Assembly (NCBI GenBank): GCA_021323855.1 | Contig: JAJPKE010000036.1 | Location: 105,124 to 169,123 of the forward strand | Source of the DNA: Chloroflexota bacterium | Lineage (GTDB): Bacteria > Chloroflexota > Ktedonobacteria > Ktedonobacterales > JADMIN01 | DNA length: 64,000 bases | Direction of reading: 5' to 3' | In this document: one piece after another, positions 25,453-33,103 of the stretch | Numbering within the stretch: position 1 is the stretch's first letter | How the letters are laid out: every line of letters begins with the position of its first letter | Made by a program: the position numbers and the translations under genes | The notes under the pieces: generated by a model | What the model saw: the letters and a program-made list of their open reading frames with translations, nothing else | Told to the model about the DNA's origin: nothing | The model's database searches: none

Positions 25453-25920
25453 CTAGCTGGCAACGACGACGATGGTAGCTGTCATGCTGGGGTGAATCAT
25501 GCAATGATAGGTGTAGGTGCCAGCCTGGGTGAACGTAAATTTGAATGTGCCGCCGGGCGCAGCCAGCGGACCCGAATTGAACGAGGCGGGCGCGCCGGAA
25601 TCGCTGGTGACGGTGTGCGGGGTGGTGTCTTTATCGGTCCAGGTGACGGTGGTGCCCGTCTTGATAGTGATGGTCTGCGGGTTGAAAGAGAAATTCTGAA
25701 TCGCAATCGCCACCTGTGTTGAGTTGACGGGCGTTGCCGCCGCAGTCGTAGCGGTCGGCGCAGGCGCGGTGGTCGCCGTCGGGGCAGGCGGCGTGGTGGC
25801 GGTGGGATTGTTGTTGGCGCTGGCCGCGCCGCCGCAGCCAGCGAGGACCAGCAGCACGGCGAATACAACAAGGATACCAGGCGCCAGGAAACGGCGCGTC
25901 ATAGATTTGGTGAAAAACAC
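25453..25920 (-). CDS. Plastocyanin/azurin-like cupredoxin lipoprotein
   Basis: A 155-residue blue-copper protein. The GTG at 25920, with AAGGAG 6 bases upstream, gives a lipoprotein signal ending LVLAGCGG; then comes a ~35-residue Thr/Pro/Ala linker, and a cupredoxin domain (IAIQNFSFNPQTITIKTGTTVTW). The type-1 copper ligands are visible: His in TPHTVTS, Cys and His in YHCMIHPSM, and the final Met. It should carry electrons on the outer face of the membrane. The haem-type membrane protein 135 bases upstream on the same strand is a plausible partner. Confidence 0.9.
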   Translation of the reverse strand: MFFTKSMTRRFLAPGILVVFAVLLVLAGCGGAASANNNPTATTPPAPTATTAPAPTATTAAATPVNSTQVAIAIQNFSFNPQTITIKTGTTVTWTDKDTTPHTVTSDSGAPASFNSGPLAAPGGTFKFTFTQAGTYTYHCMIHPSMTATIVVVAS

Positions 25921-26055
25921 GGCATGCTCCTTCTCAGATACGCGCTGCATCTGAAGTGAGTACATCGGCACGGAAGCTGATGAACATATGCGCATTGTTG
26001 CTGAAGGCAGATACGCGCAGGTGTTACATGCCATGCCAGTGTCAGGGTGAGGACG

Positions 26056-26658
26056 CTAGGCCTCCGCGCCACGCGGCTGCAAGACGAGGCGCATCACCGT
26101 CAGGAAGAGCATCGAGGCGGCGGCGGCGAAGAAAATAGCGCGCATCCAGCCCAGCCCGGCGTCGCTCCCCGCCAGCAGGCCATGCAGCGTGACCAGCGCA
26201 AAGACGACGAAGCTGGCATAGTGGAGTCCGCGCCAGAGCCGGTGCGAGATGAAGCGGCGCAGCCAGGAGCTTGCCAGCACCACCAGCAACGCATAGAAGC
26301 CAAGAATGCCCAGGCTGACCCCCAGCGGCTCATAGGGTTCGCTGAACGGCAGCAGCAGATTGGCAAGCGAAAACGTGATGAAGGGGTCGAAGAGCAGCAC
26401 CACCAGATGCAAGGCGACGAAGGCGGCGGCCAGCAGCGACAAAAACTGGTGAAACTCATCCAGCACCCAGGAGACGCGCGTTCCCAGCGCCCGCGCCAGG
26501 CTGCGCAGGATGCCCAGGTCCACCACCACGGCCAGCAGCACATACGCCGAAACGCCAGCCGCCCGCGTGATATACCAGAGCGTCGGATCGCTTGCGTTGG
26601 CGGCTTTCGCCGACATCGCCAAACCTTGTAGCATCGTGCCCGCCAGCATTGCCATCAT
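26056..26658 (-). CDS. Ferric-reductase-like transmembrane (b-haem) protein
   Basis: A ~200-residue membrane protein with five or six hydrophobic segments. Two helices carry the paired histidines expected for b-haem in ferric-reductase/MsrQ-like domains: LDEFHQFLSLLAAAFVALHLVVLLF and RGLHYASFVVFALVTLHGLLAG. There is no FAD/NAD part, so it would relay electrons across the membrane. It precedes a cupredoxin lipoprotein in the same direction, suggesting a haem-to-copper route. Start uncertain among clustered GTG/ATG codons. Confidence 0.75.
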   Translation of the reverse strand: MMAMLAGTMLQGLAMSAKAANASDPTLWYITRAAGVSAYVLLAVVVDLGILRSLARALGTRVSWVLDEFHQFLSLLAAAFVALHLVVLLFDPFITFSLANLLLPFSEPYEPLGVSLGILGFYALLVVLASSWLRRFISHRLWRGLHYASFVVFALVTLHGLLAGSDAGLGWMRAIFFAAAASMLFLTVMRLVLQPRGAEA

Positions 26659-26809
26659 CGTCACCACGCCAGCTCGTTACACACTCATTCATGTCAAGTG
26701 AATCGTCGCACCTTGTCGTTGAGTGTATCTCATTACAGAGAGCAGTGCGCTTAAAAACACATGAGAAGTTTGTTATCGGCAACGGTTGGGCTTTGTTCTG
26801 CCGGAGCGG

Positions 26810-27562
26810 TCAGGTGGTTTCAGTTTCGGCAATTTGCACGAGGATACGCCTGGCAATCGCCATTCCAAGCGGGTGCTGTGTATCTTCTATACGCACTAAC
26901 AGGCTATCGCTGTAGGGAACAGAACCCTCGCTGATGATGCGCGCGCCTAGCGTGGCGCCGATCTTTTGGAGATACTGCAACAGGTCTGGCTCATGCGGTG
27001 GCACGGCGGCAATAATGGCAGGCGTTCCAGGTGCCAGCTCGCTAAGCGGCATGTCGGGGAAAATGGGAATCGTGCCATCGTGGCGGGGTATCGGCTGCCC
27101 GTGAACGCCGCGCGTGGGATAGCCAAGTTTGGCAAAGATGCGTTCTTCGAGGTCTTCAGAGAGGTCATGTTCCAGACATTCCGCCTCGATGTGGGCGCGA
27201 TCTACAGGAACATCGAGTTCTCGCGTGAGAAACAATTCGAGCAAACGGTGACGCCGCAGCAGGTCAACCGCTACCAGCCGCCCCTGCTCAGTGAGCGCAA
27301 CGCCCCGATAGGGTGTCAGGATGACATAGGGACCGTCAATGACTTCTTCGTCTGACTCTCCCTCCGCTTGGGCATCATCTTCGTCTTCGTCTTCATGGCG
27401 CTCTGCCAGACGGCGAATCATAGCGGAAACCGAGGCGGGTGTTACGCCCAATCGTTCTGCCAGCGCGCCGACCGATGCCTGGCCTGTTGCTTCGCTCAGC
27501 AGGTAAATGCCTTTCAAGCAATCTTCAGCGGCGACAGAGAGAGGATGTGGCATATGCGTCAT
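26810..27562 (-). CDS. DtxR/IdeR family metal-dependent repressor with acidic insertion
   Basis: A 250-residue regulator: HTH at ~10-50 (CLKGIYLLSEATGQASVGALAERLGVTPASVSAMIRRLAE), the dimer/metal domain with LEHDLSEDLEERIFAKLGYPTRGVHGQPIP, and a FeoA/SH3-like C-terminal domain (LSELAPGTPAIIA... to the end). A Cys in AECLEHD occupies the position of DtxR Cys102, favouring Fe2+ over Mn2+ sensing. Between helix 3 and the wing is an unusual run of about 22 mostly acidic residues. The ATG at 27562 has AGGTGAG upstream. Its promoter contains a matching dyad (27591-27619). Confidence 0.85.
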   Translation of the reverse strand: MTHMPHPLSVAAEDCLKGIYLLSEATGQASVGALAERLGVTPASVSAMIRRLAERHEDEDEDDAQAEGESDEEVIDGPYVILTPYRGVALTEQGRLVAVDLLRRHRLLELFLTRELDVPVDRAHIEAECLEHDLSEDLEERIFAKLGYPTRGVHGQPIPRHDGTIPIFPDMPLSELAPGTPAIIAAVPPHEPDLLQYLQKIGATLGARIISEGSVPYSDSLLVRIEDTQHPLGMAIARRILVQIAETETT

Positions 27563-27590
27563 TGCGTTTCTCACCTGCTCGATTCGATGT

Positions 27591-27619
27591 TTAGTACAGA
27601 CTAATGTACCACATCTCAA
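27591..27619 (-). promoter_or_regulatory. Promoter and operator of the DtxR-family gene
   Basis: On the minus strand TTGAGA (27619-27614), 17 bases, TACTAA (27596-27591). Overlapping it is GTACA-GACTAA-TGTAC (27594-27609) and a TTAGT...ACTAA dyad (27591-27604), suited to autorepression by the encoded regulator. Confidence 0.6.
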
Positions 27620-27675
27620 ATGCGACACGCGCATACAATAGTTTTCGTGCATGTACAAATTCGCTTTAGCAGCTA

Positions 27676-27704
27676 TTGACAATTGCCGTGCGCTCAGGTA
27701 TAGT
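27676..27704 (+). promoter_or_regulatory. Sigma-70 promoter for the M-box leader
   Basis: A near-consensus TTGACA (27676-27681), 17 bases, TATAGT (27699-27704). Transcription would begin near 27711, some 20 bases before the riboswitch. A small GTTGT...ACAAC dyad spans the expected start. Confidence 0.8.
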
Positions 27705-27730
27705 TGTTTCTAGACAACACAATATCTGCG

Positions 27731-27910
27731 AAAACCTCGTTAGGCGAGGCGGCTGCGCAAGACACAGGCCATTGCCCGGAAACGTCGAGAGACGCCAACG
27801 GGTAGACCAGGCAGGGCCGGCATAAGGCTTTGCTCAAAGTGGCTGGAAATGGGCGTTATCAACACATCCATTCTCCTCACGCTGCGCAGTGCTAAAGCTC
27901 AACCAGGGGG
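27731..27910 (+). ncRNA. M-box (ykoK) Mg2+ riboswitch
   Basis: Recognised from the conserved M-box core: ACCTCGTTAGGCGAGG (P1/P2 entry), CAGGCCATTGCCCGG, then AACGTCGAGAGACGCCAACG, GGCATAAGGC, AAAGTGGCTGGAAATG and the closing AGTGCTAAAGCTCAACC. These match the RF00380 family as I know it in order and spacing. M-boxes turn off Mg2+ transporter expression when Mg2+ is high. CAACCA at its 3' end (27900-27905) can also pair with TGGTTG (27925-27930), a candidate switch hairpin. Confidence 0.92.
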
Positions 27911-28074
27911 TGCCGCAATCGTCATGGTTGTTCTGCTACCTGATGTCTGATGTCTGATGTCTGCTGCCGTACTCGAACACCCTTTGCTGCGTTCGTTGTG
28001 CAGCACAAGCTGGCTGGTCCATCCAATCCTGGCTCATCAGACCCATTAACTAGCAGGCGCATGGCGTTCTTCAC

Positions 28075-28108
28075 ACCTCCCGGTCGAGCGTAGATCGTGG
28101 AGGTTTTT
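28075..28108 (+). terminator. Candidate intrinsic terminator in the M-box leader
   Basis: ACCTCC (28075-28080) pairs with GGAGGT (28099-28104), followed by TTTTTGTT. It lies about 165 bases after the aptamer and ~305 bases before the transporter start, so it could be the premature stop controlled by the riboswitch. The 306 bases after it (28109-28414) show several possible hairpins but nothing I can name. Confidence 0.5.
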
Positions 28109-28414
28109 GTTGTGTCGTGGTTTGTCTGCCGCTCCTATCACGGTTGATAGAACTGGCGGCTTTAGCAGAAAGGCGGTGAGCGTCGTATGGACGCTGGTGG
28201 TAGTAGTGGTCGTAGTCGCTATCTGACACGGCTCACGCCGCTTGCCAATGCAATCGTGTACGAGATGTATTCGTCGTATTTGTCCCATCCATCCGCCTCC
28301 TGCGCTGCACATACACCGCTTTCCTCGTAGGAGACTGCGCCGGTGATGCTTCGGCAGCGTGCGGATGGAACCAACGCTGCTTGTACAGCTTTACAGCTTT
28401 ACGGAGGCATCACC

Positions 28415-30088
28415 ATGCTCAAGACTCCTACCTACAACGCGCTCACTCCCATCCATGATGAGCCAAAGACCGCCCATCTCGATGAGGCACATATCGGCGA
28501 TATCATCGGCGCCTGGGGCACGATTCGCCTCGGCGACATCGCACCTCGCACCACATTATGGACCCGCCTGCTGACGTTGCTCGTCATTGCCGGCCCTGGG
28601 TTGGTGACGATGGTGGGCGACAACGACGCAGGCGGCGTCGCCACCTACCTGCAAGCCGGACAGAACTATGGCACCACGCTACTCTGGACGCTCCTGATCT
28701 TGATTCCGGTGCTGATCGTCAATCAGGAGATGGTTGTGCGTCTGGGCGCTGTCACCGGCGTTGGGCATGCTCGCCTGATTTTCGCGCGCTTCGGCAAATT
28801 CTGGGGCTTCTTCTCGGTGGCCGACCTGTTCCTGCTAAACTTCCTGACCATTGTCACGGAGTTCATCGGTTTCAGCATGGCGCTCAACTATTTCGGCATC
28901 AGCCCGTTGATCTCCGTTCCGGTGGGAATTGTGGGCCTGACCGCCATCACCGTGACGGGCAGCTTCCGCCGCTGGGAGCGTGCGATGTGGGTCTGCGTCA
29001 CCGTGAGCCTGCTGATGGTGGTGGTCGCCTTTATCCCCCATCCTACGCTTGGCCCCATCGTGAGCGGCACCTTCCTTCCCACAGTGCGCGGCGGCCTCAA
29101 TTCGACGGCGTTGCTCTTCATCGTGGCCATCGTCGGCACGACGGTCGCACCCTGGCAACTCTTCTTCCAGCAGTCCAACGTCGTGGACAAGCGCCTGACG
29201 CCACGCTGGATCAAGCATGAGCGCACCGACACCATCGTCGGCTCATTCCTGACGAATATCTGCGCCGCCGGCCTGATTATCGCCGCTGCCTTTGCCTTCG
29301 CGCATACGCAATATGATGGCAATTTCACGGATGTCGGCACAACCGCTCATGCCTTTGCGCATCAGATTTCGCCGGTGTTGGGTGGATTCATCGCCATCAT
29401 TCTGCTCAATGCCAGCATCATCGGCGCCTGCGCGGTGACGCTCTCGACTTCTTATGCGTTTGGCGATGTCTTTAATGCGAAGCATTCACTGCATCGCAAC
29501 TTTTTCCAGGCAAAGTTCTTCTATAGCACCTTCGTAGCGATGATTCTGACTGCCGGTGGCTTCGTCCTGCTCTCCAATAGCCAGGTGCAGGGCCTCGTGA
29601 CGCTGGCGGTGCAGGCGCTGGCAGGGATTCTGCTGCCATCAGCGACGGTCTTCCTGCTGCTACTCTGCAACGATAAAGCGGTACTTGGTCCCTGGGTCAA
29701 CAAACCCTGGCTCAATGTGGTGGCTGCCGTCATCGTTGGTTTGCTGGTGGAACTCTCGCTGATTCTGGCCGTTACAGTCTTCTTCCCAGACCTCGATGCC
29801 AGCCTCCTGGCAATCGTGTTGAGCGTGGCGCTGGTGATTGGGCTGCTGGCGATGGGCGCCTTTAGCCTGGTGCGGCGCCATCGAAATGGCGCCAACGCTG
29901 AGGCGGCTGAGGCGCTCGAACTGGCAAAGCTGGACCCGGATACCTGGCGCATGCCGCCGCTGGCGGAACTGACGCGCCCGGTCTGGTCAACAACCCGCAA
30001 AGTGGGGATGTTCACACTGCGCGCCTATCTGCTGGTGGCCGTCATTCTGATGGTGGTCAAGGTCGTGCAATTGGCGGTGGGTCACTAG
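28415..30088 (+). CDS. NRAMP-related divalent metal transporter, probably Mg2+ (NRMT type)
   Basis: A 557-residue SLC11-type transporter with about eleven membrane helices. The helix-1 metal motif is DNDAGG (residues 69-74) rather than DPGN, and the helix-6 motif is GTTVAPWQLFFQQS (~241) rather than MPH. Loss of both Mn/Fe motifs marks the NRAMP-related magnesium transporters, and the M-box riboswitch upstream independently indicates Mg2+. Start 28415 has GGAGG 7 bases upstream; the longer frame from 28343 lacks support. Long soluble N-terminus (~45 residues). Monocistronic, ending at a hairpin. Confidence 0.88.
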   Translation: MLKTPTYNALTPIHDEPKTAHLDEAHIGDIIGAWGTIRLGDIAPRTTLWTRLLTLLVIAGPGLVTMVGDNDAGGVATYLQAGQNYGTTLLWTLLILIPVLIVNQEMVVRLGAVTGVGHARLIFARFGKFWGFFSVADLFLLNFLTIVTEFIGFSMALNYFGISPLISVPVGIVGLTAITVTGSFRRWERAMWVCVTVSLLMVVVAFIPHPTLGPIVSGTFLPTVRGGLNSTALLFIVAIVGTTVAPWQLFFQQSNVVDKRLTPRWIKHERTDTIVGSFLTNICAAGLIIAAAFAFAHTQYDGNFTDVGTTAHAFAHQISPVLGGFIAIILLNASIIGACAVTLSTSYAFGDVFNAKHSLHRNFFQAKFFYSTFVAMILTAGGFVLLSNSQVQGLVTLAVQALAGILLPSATVFLLLLCNDKAVLGPWVNKPWLNVVAAVIVGLLVELSLILAVTVFFPDLDASLLAIVLSVALVIGLLAMGAFSLVRRHRNGANAEAAEALELAKLDPDTWRMPPLAELTRPVWSTTRKVGMFTLRAYLLVAVILMVVKVVQLAVGH

Positions 30089-30118
30089 CCCCACGTGTCA
30101 CGTATACCACTCTATGAA

Positions 30119-30179
30119 ATCAGCTACTCTCAGTATCCTGGTACATGCCGAAACATGCCGGTGCCTGAGAGTAGCTGAT
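30119..30179. terminator. Long hairpin between convergent genes
   Basis: ATCAGCTACTCTCAG (30119-30133) is perfectly complementary to CTGAGAGTAGCTGAT (30165-30179); the 31-base interior can fold further through CATGCC repeats. It lies between the converging transporter and DsrE-like genes, and probably ends transcripts from both sides. Confidence 0.6.
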
Positions 30180-30196
30180 AGCATGACAAACACGTA

Positions 30197-30565
30197 TCAG
30201 AGCGTAATTACATGGTCCGGTGGATTGCCGGCCAGCGCCGCATAGAGATCAGGGAAACAGCCGACGCGCACGCCTTCCACCACATCGCGCGCCTCATAGC
30301 GACCAGGTTCAGTCTCAGTGGCGAGGCCGCGCTCGTTGGCGCACTGATCGCAGAGCATCAGCAGCATTCCCTGCTCGCGGGCGATCTTGCCGATGCGCTC
30401 GCCAATGGGGTCGCCCTTGCGCAAGATATAGGTGTTGTCGTCGAAGAACATCATGCCGACGACCTCAACGCCGTGGCGTCCCTCCTCCAACTGTGGCAAG
30501 ATCATCTTGCCGAGCTTATAACTGGCCGTATGCCCTGAAGTGGCGAAAATATACGCAACCTTCAA
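30197..30565 (-). CDS. DsrE-family sulfur-relay-like protein
   Basis: A 122-residue protein of the DsrE/DsrF fold: KVAYIFATSGHTASYKLGKMILPQLE at the start, GVEVVGMMFFDDNTYIL, then MLLMLCDQCANERGLA, where CxxC could be the sulfur-carrying or redox site, and a VRVGCFPDLYAAL end. DsrE proteins bind or transfer persulfide sulfur, though many are uncharacterised. A TTG start at 30565 is preferred because AAAGGA lies 7 bases before it. No partner genes. Confidence 0.75.
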   Translation of the reverse strand: MKVAYIFATSGHTASYKLGKMILPQLEEGRHGVEVVGMMFFDDNTYILRKGDPIGERIGKIAREQGMLLMLCDQCANERGLATETEPGRYEARDVVEGVRVGCFPDLYAALAGNPPDHVITL

Positions 30566-30718
30566 ACGTTGGTTCCTTTCTGGCCTGATGGCGTTTCGCT
30601 CATGTGCTGACCCACTGCGTGTCAGCAACCTTTAGAAAATATAGCAAAGACCTGTGTATCCGGGCTAAAAGGGAGATCGAGTCGCACAGAGAAAGAACTG
30701 TAGCTCCCAGCCAGCCTG

Positions 30719-31570
30719 TTATGCTGCTTCACGCCGTGGCCCCACAAAGCCAAATAGCACGAGGATGAAAACATTGAGCAAGATCAGGGGAAACAAGAAA
30801 AGGAGCTGCTGACTTTGAGCCTGCTCCCCCTGCACAGGAAGAGAGGCCACGACGGCAAGGAGCAAGAGGCCAGCACATGCAGCCGCGAGCCATCCCCAAC
30901 TCCGCCGCGCTATGCTCAAGAGAACCGTTGCAGTGCCCGCAGCCAGAACTATCAGGAGCGAAACTAAGAACGTTGAGAATATGATGGCGCCTATCGCGGC
31001 TTGTTCTTGTTGACCTGTCCCAAACGTCAGGTCTGCGGTCGCATACGACGTGATTAACGCCAGCCCTGCGCTTGCAGCGGCGCCCAAGACAAACAGGCTG
31101 GCTGGCCGCCAGGCTAACTGCGTATTGATCTGCCGATAGGCGGTGCGCATATCTTCTGCGAACTCAGGATCATTACGGACCGGAAATCCCTGGCGCAAGG
31201 CGAGCGGAGCAATATCTGGAGGCAACTCTTCGATGTGCGGCATGCTCGCTCTATGCAGCAGCAACGGAACGATCAGTCGCCGCTGTGCGAGCGCCTCGCG
31301 GATTTCAACGCGTACTGGATCATAGGGATTGTCAATCAACCGATATCCATTTGTGTCACGTCCGAGCGTCCACATCGGCCCAATGAGTACGAGCGCCACG
31401 CGGCAATGGCTCATTTCACTCCGCACCTGTTGCAGATACTCTGGAAGCGAACGCCCTCTTACGTCGGAGACCAGGCTATTTGGGCCGTAGCGCTCATGAA
31501 TCTGATCAATAATGCGGTCGCGCAGGTCAACCGTGTCATCATACCGGCTAATGAGAAACATCTTGAGCAT
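30719..31570 (-). CDS. TIR-domain protein with C-terminal membrane segments (283 aa)
   Basis: Residues ~1-125 are a bacterial TIR domain: KMFLISRYDDTVDLRDRIIDQIHERYG, SDVRGRSLPEYLQQVRSEMSHCRVALVLIGPMW, and a DPVRVEIREALAQRRLIVPLLL strand whose Glu is at the NADase catalytic position. From ~157 on there are three or four hydrophobic helices, ending in a short basic tail. The ATG at 31570 has AAGGAG 8 bases upstream. It follows a second, longer TIR-membrane gene by 42 bases, so the pair is one transcript. TIR domains in bacteria cleave NAD+ in phage defence; a membrane-anchored pair is not a named system I know. Confidence 0.8.
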   Translation of the reverse strand: MLKMFLISRYDDTVDLRDRIIDQIHERYGPNSLVSDVRGRSLPEYLQQVRSEMSHCRVALVLIGPMWTLGRDTNGYRLIDNPYDPVRVEIREALAQRRLIVPLLLHRASMPHIEELPPDIAPLALRQGFPVRNDPEFAEDMRTAYRQINTQLAWRPASLFVLGAAASAGLALITSYATADLTFGTGQQEQAAIGAIIFSTFLVSLLIVLAAGTATVLLSIARRSWGWLAAACAGLLLLAVVASLPVQGEQAQSQQLLFLFPLILLNVFILVLFGFVGPRREAA

Positions 31571-31612
31571 GGACAAAGCTCCTTGAAGCTGCTCCCCGAC
31601 GTTTTCTATCCA

Positions 31613-32857
31613 CTATGTAACTGTCTTATATGTCGCATAGACGAGCGACTGAGCAGGTATTGCTCTGCGCTGCCCGGTCGGAAGCTGGCGCATAATCCAC
31701 CACCCCATGCCCAGGAACACCACCCCAAAGACACTTAGGAAAACGGGAAAGATGTTCGCACGCAGCATCAGCACTGCGAACGGGAGGTAGGCGAGCGTGG
31801 CCAAGAGCAGGGCAAGGAATGATATCCAACGGCGATTGGCCAGACTGTAGATCAGCAACAAGCCCCAGGCCAGCAATAATGGCCCAAAACTCAAGATCGT
31901 GAACACGGCGAATAGTTGAGTAGCCATATCAGCGACAATGCGCCAGAGACCGAACGTATTCGCAAGCCAGAGTACTGTCTCGCTGATGAGGCTCAGGGTA
32001 CTGGACGCGACCACTACAGCGCCGACGATTCGCCAGCCTCGATTCGTCCCAATGCCAAGAGGCCGCATTGACGCCGGTGGGCCAAGTGTCCCCATCACGA
32101 AAGGCAGCGCACAAAGTGTAAAGAGGATGATGATAAATGAGAAAATTCCTGCCGGGTAGCTGGCAATTTGGAGAGCGCTAGAAGCGATAGGCACAAGGAG
32201 CCAAACCCAGCGCCGCGTGCCAACGACCCGCAGTATCTCGAGACCGATAGCCACTTCGACGAGATGCTCATTCGCCAGGACGGCAATCGCTTCGGCACTT
32301 GCCAGGGTGGGGAGAGCGACTGCAATCATCAGAGCCAGCAGAGCAAGGAACGTTGCAGCTCCACAGACCAGCAGCCCCCGATGCGGTGGACCTCCCCGTG
32401 CCGTGCTGCCCAATGCGTGAAACAGCCCGTCCATGTCGCTCAGAAAGAGCGGTCCGCTGCGCAACACTATCGGATGACACTCAGCCAACAGATGCAGGTC
32501 CTCTGGCAGATCTTGAGGCGCAGGGAGGCTAGCGCCTCGCACTAAAACAGGAATGACGAGCTTACCTTCACGCAGCCCTGTCGCCACCTCGATACGCACC
32601 CAGTCCAGAGGATCATCCAGCCGTCGCATCCCTCGCGCGTCGCGCGCATTGAGCCAGTCTGGACCAATGACCACCACCATAGCGCGGCAGTCTTCCAGCG
32701 CCAGGCGGAGCGCCTGGGGGAATGCGCTTCCGACCAGTATGGTTGAAACATCGCGGAACACGCGCTCGCGGCCATAGCGACGGCACAAGTGGTCACTCAA
32801 CCGGTCGCAGATGTCAGCACTGTCCTGGCGCCGGTATGAGAGAAAAATCGTGGCCAC
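31613..32857 (-). CDS. TIR-domain protein with polytopic membrane region (414 aa)
   Basis: The N-terminal ~140 residues are a TIR domain: TIFLSYRRQDSADICDRLSDHLCRRYG, FRDVSTILVGSAFPQALRLALEDCRAMVVVIGPDWLNARD, DPLDWVRIEVATGLREGKLVIPVLV, with the putative catalytic Glu in RIEV. It is followed by seven or eight hydrophobic segments and a short tail. A GTG at 32857, with AGGAGG 7 bases before, is the start; the open frame extending to 33028 is ignored. First gene of the two-gene TIR unit. The long membrane region suggests the effect is exerted at, or sensed from, the membrane. Confidence 0.8.
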   Translation of the reverse strand: MATIFLSYRRQDSADICDRLSDHLCRRYGRERVFRDVSTILVGSAFPQALRLALEDCRAMVVVIGPDWLNARDARGMRRLDDPLDWVRIEVATGLREGKLVIPVLVRGASLPAPQDLPEDLHLLAECHPIVLRSGPLFLSDMDGLFHALGSTARGGPPHRGLLVCGAATFLALLALMIAVALPTLASAEAIAVLANEHLVEVAIGLEILRVVGTRRWVWLLVPIASSALQIASYPAGIFSFIIILFTLCALPFVMGTLGPPASMRPLGIGTNRGWRIVGAVVVASSTLSLISETVLWLANTFGLWRIVADMATQLFAVFTILSFGPLLLAWGLLLIYSLANRRWISFLALLLATLAYLPFAVLMLRANIFPVFLSVFGVVFLGMGWWIMRQLPTGQRRAIPAQSLVYATYKTVT

Positions 32858-33103
32858 GGCATGTCCTCCTATCAATCGGCGTTGCACCATGCCATTATGG
32901 CATATGTGGCATATACCCGATGGAAGAGAATCTATCAGATGAGGCAACGCAACTGGTAGCGCATGGAGTCCGCCCATCAGTCTCGTGGATGTTGCCCCCT
33001 CGTTCACCGACTGGTACAATGGCACCACCGGGCATATCCACAGCAGCGGCGAAGCGTCCTTCTACCCAGTAGGGCGATGTGTTTTCGGGAGAACGGGAGG
33101 CGG

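Noticed and set aside
27940..27963. CTGATGT repeats considered as a CRISPR or iteron array
   Set aside because: Only three 7-base units with no spacers; not an array or an origin.
28046..28312. 88-residue minus-strand frame in the M-box leader region
   Set aside because: Thr-run low-complexity translation, no Shine-Dalgarno, and it opposes a structured leader.
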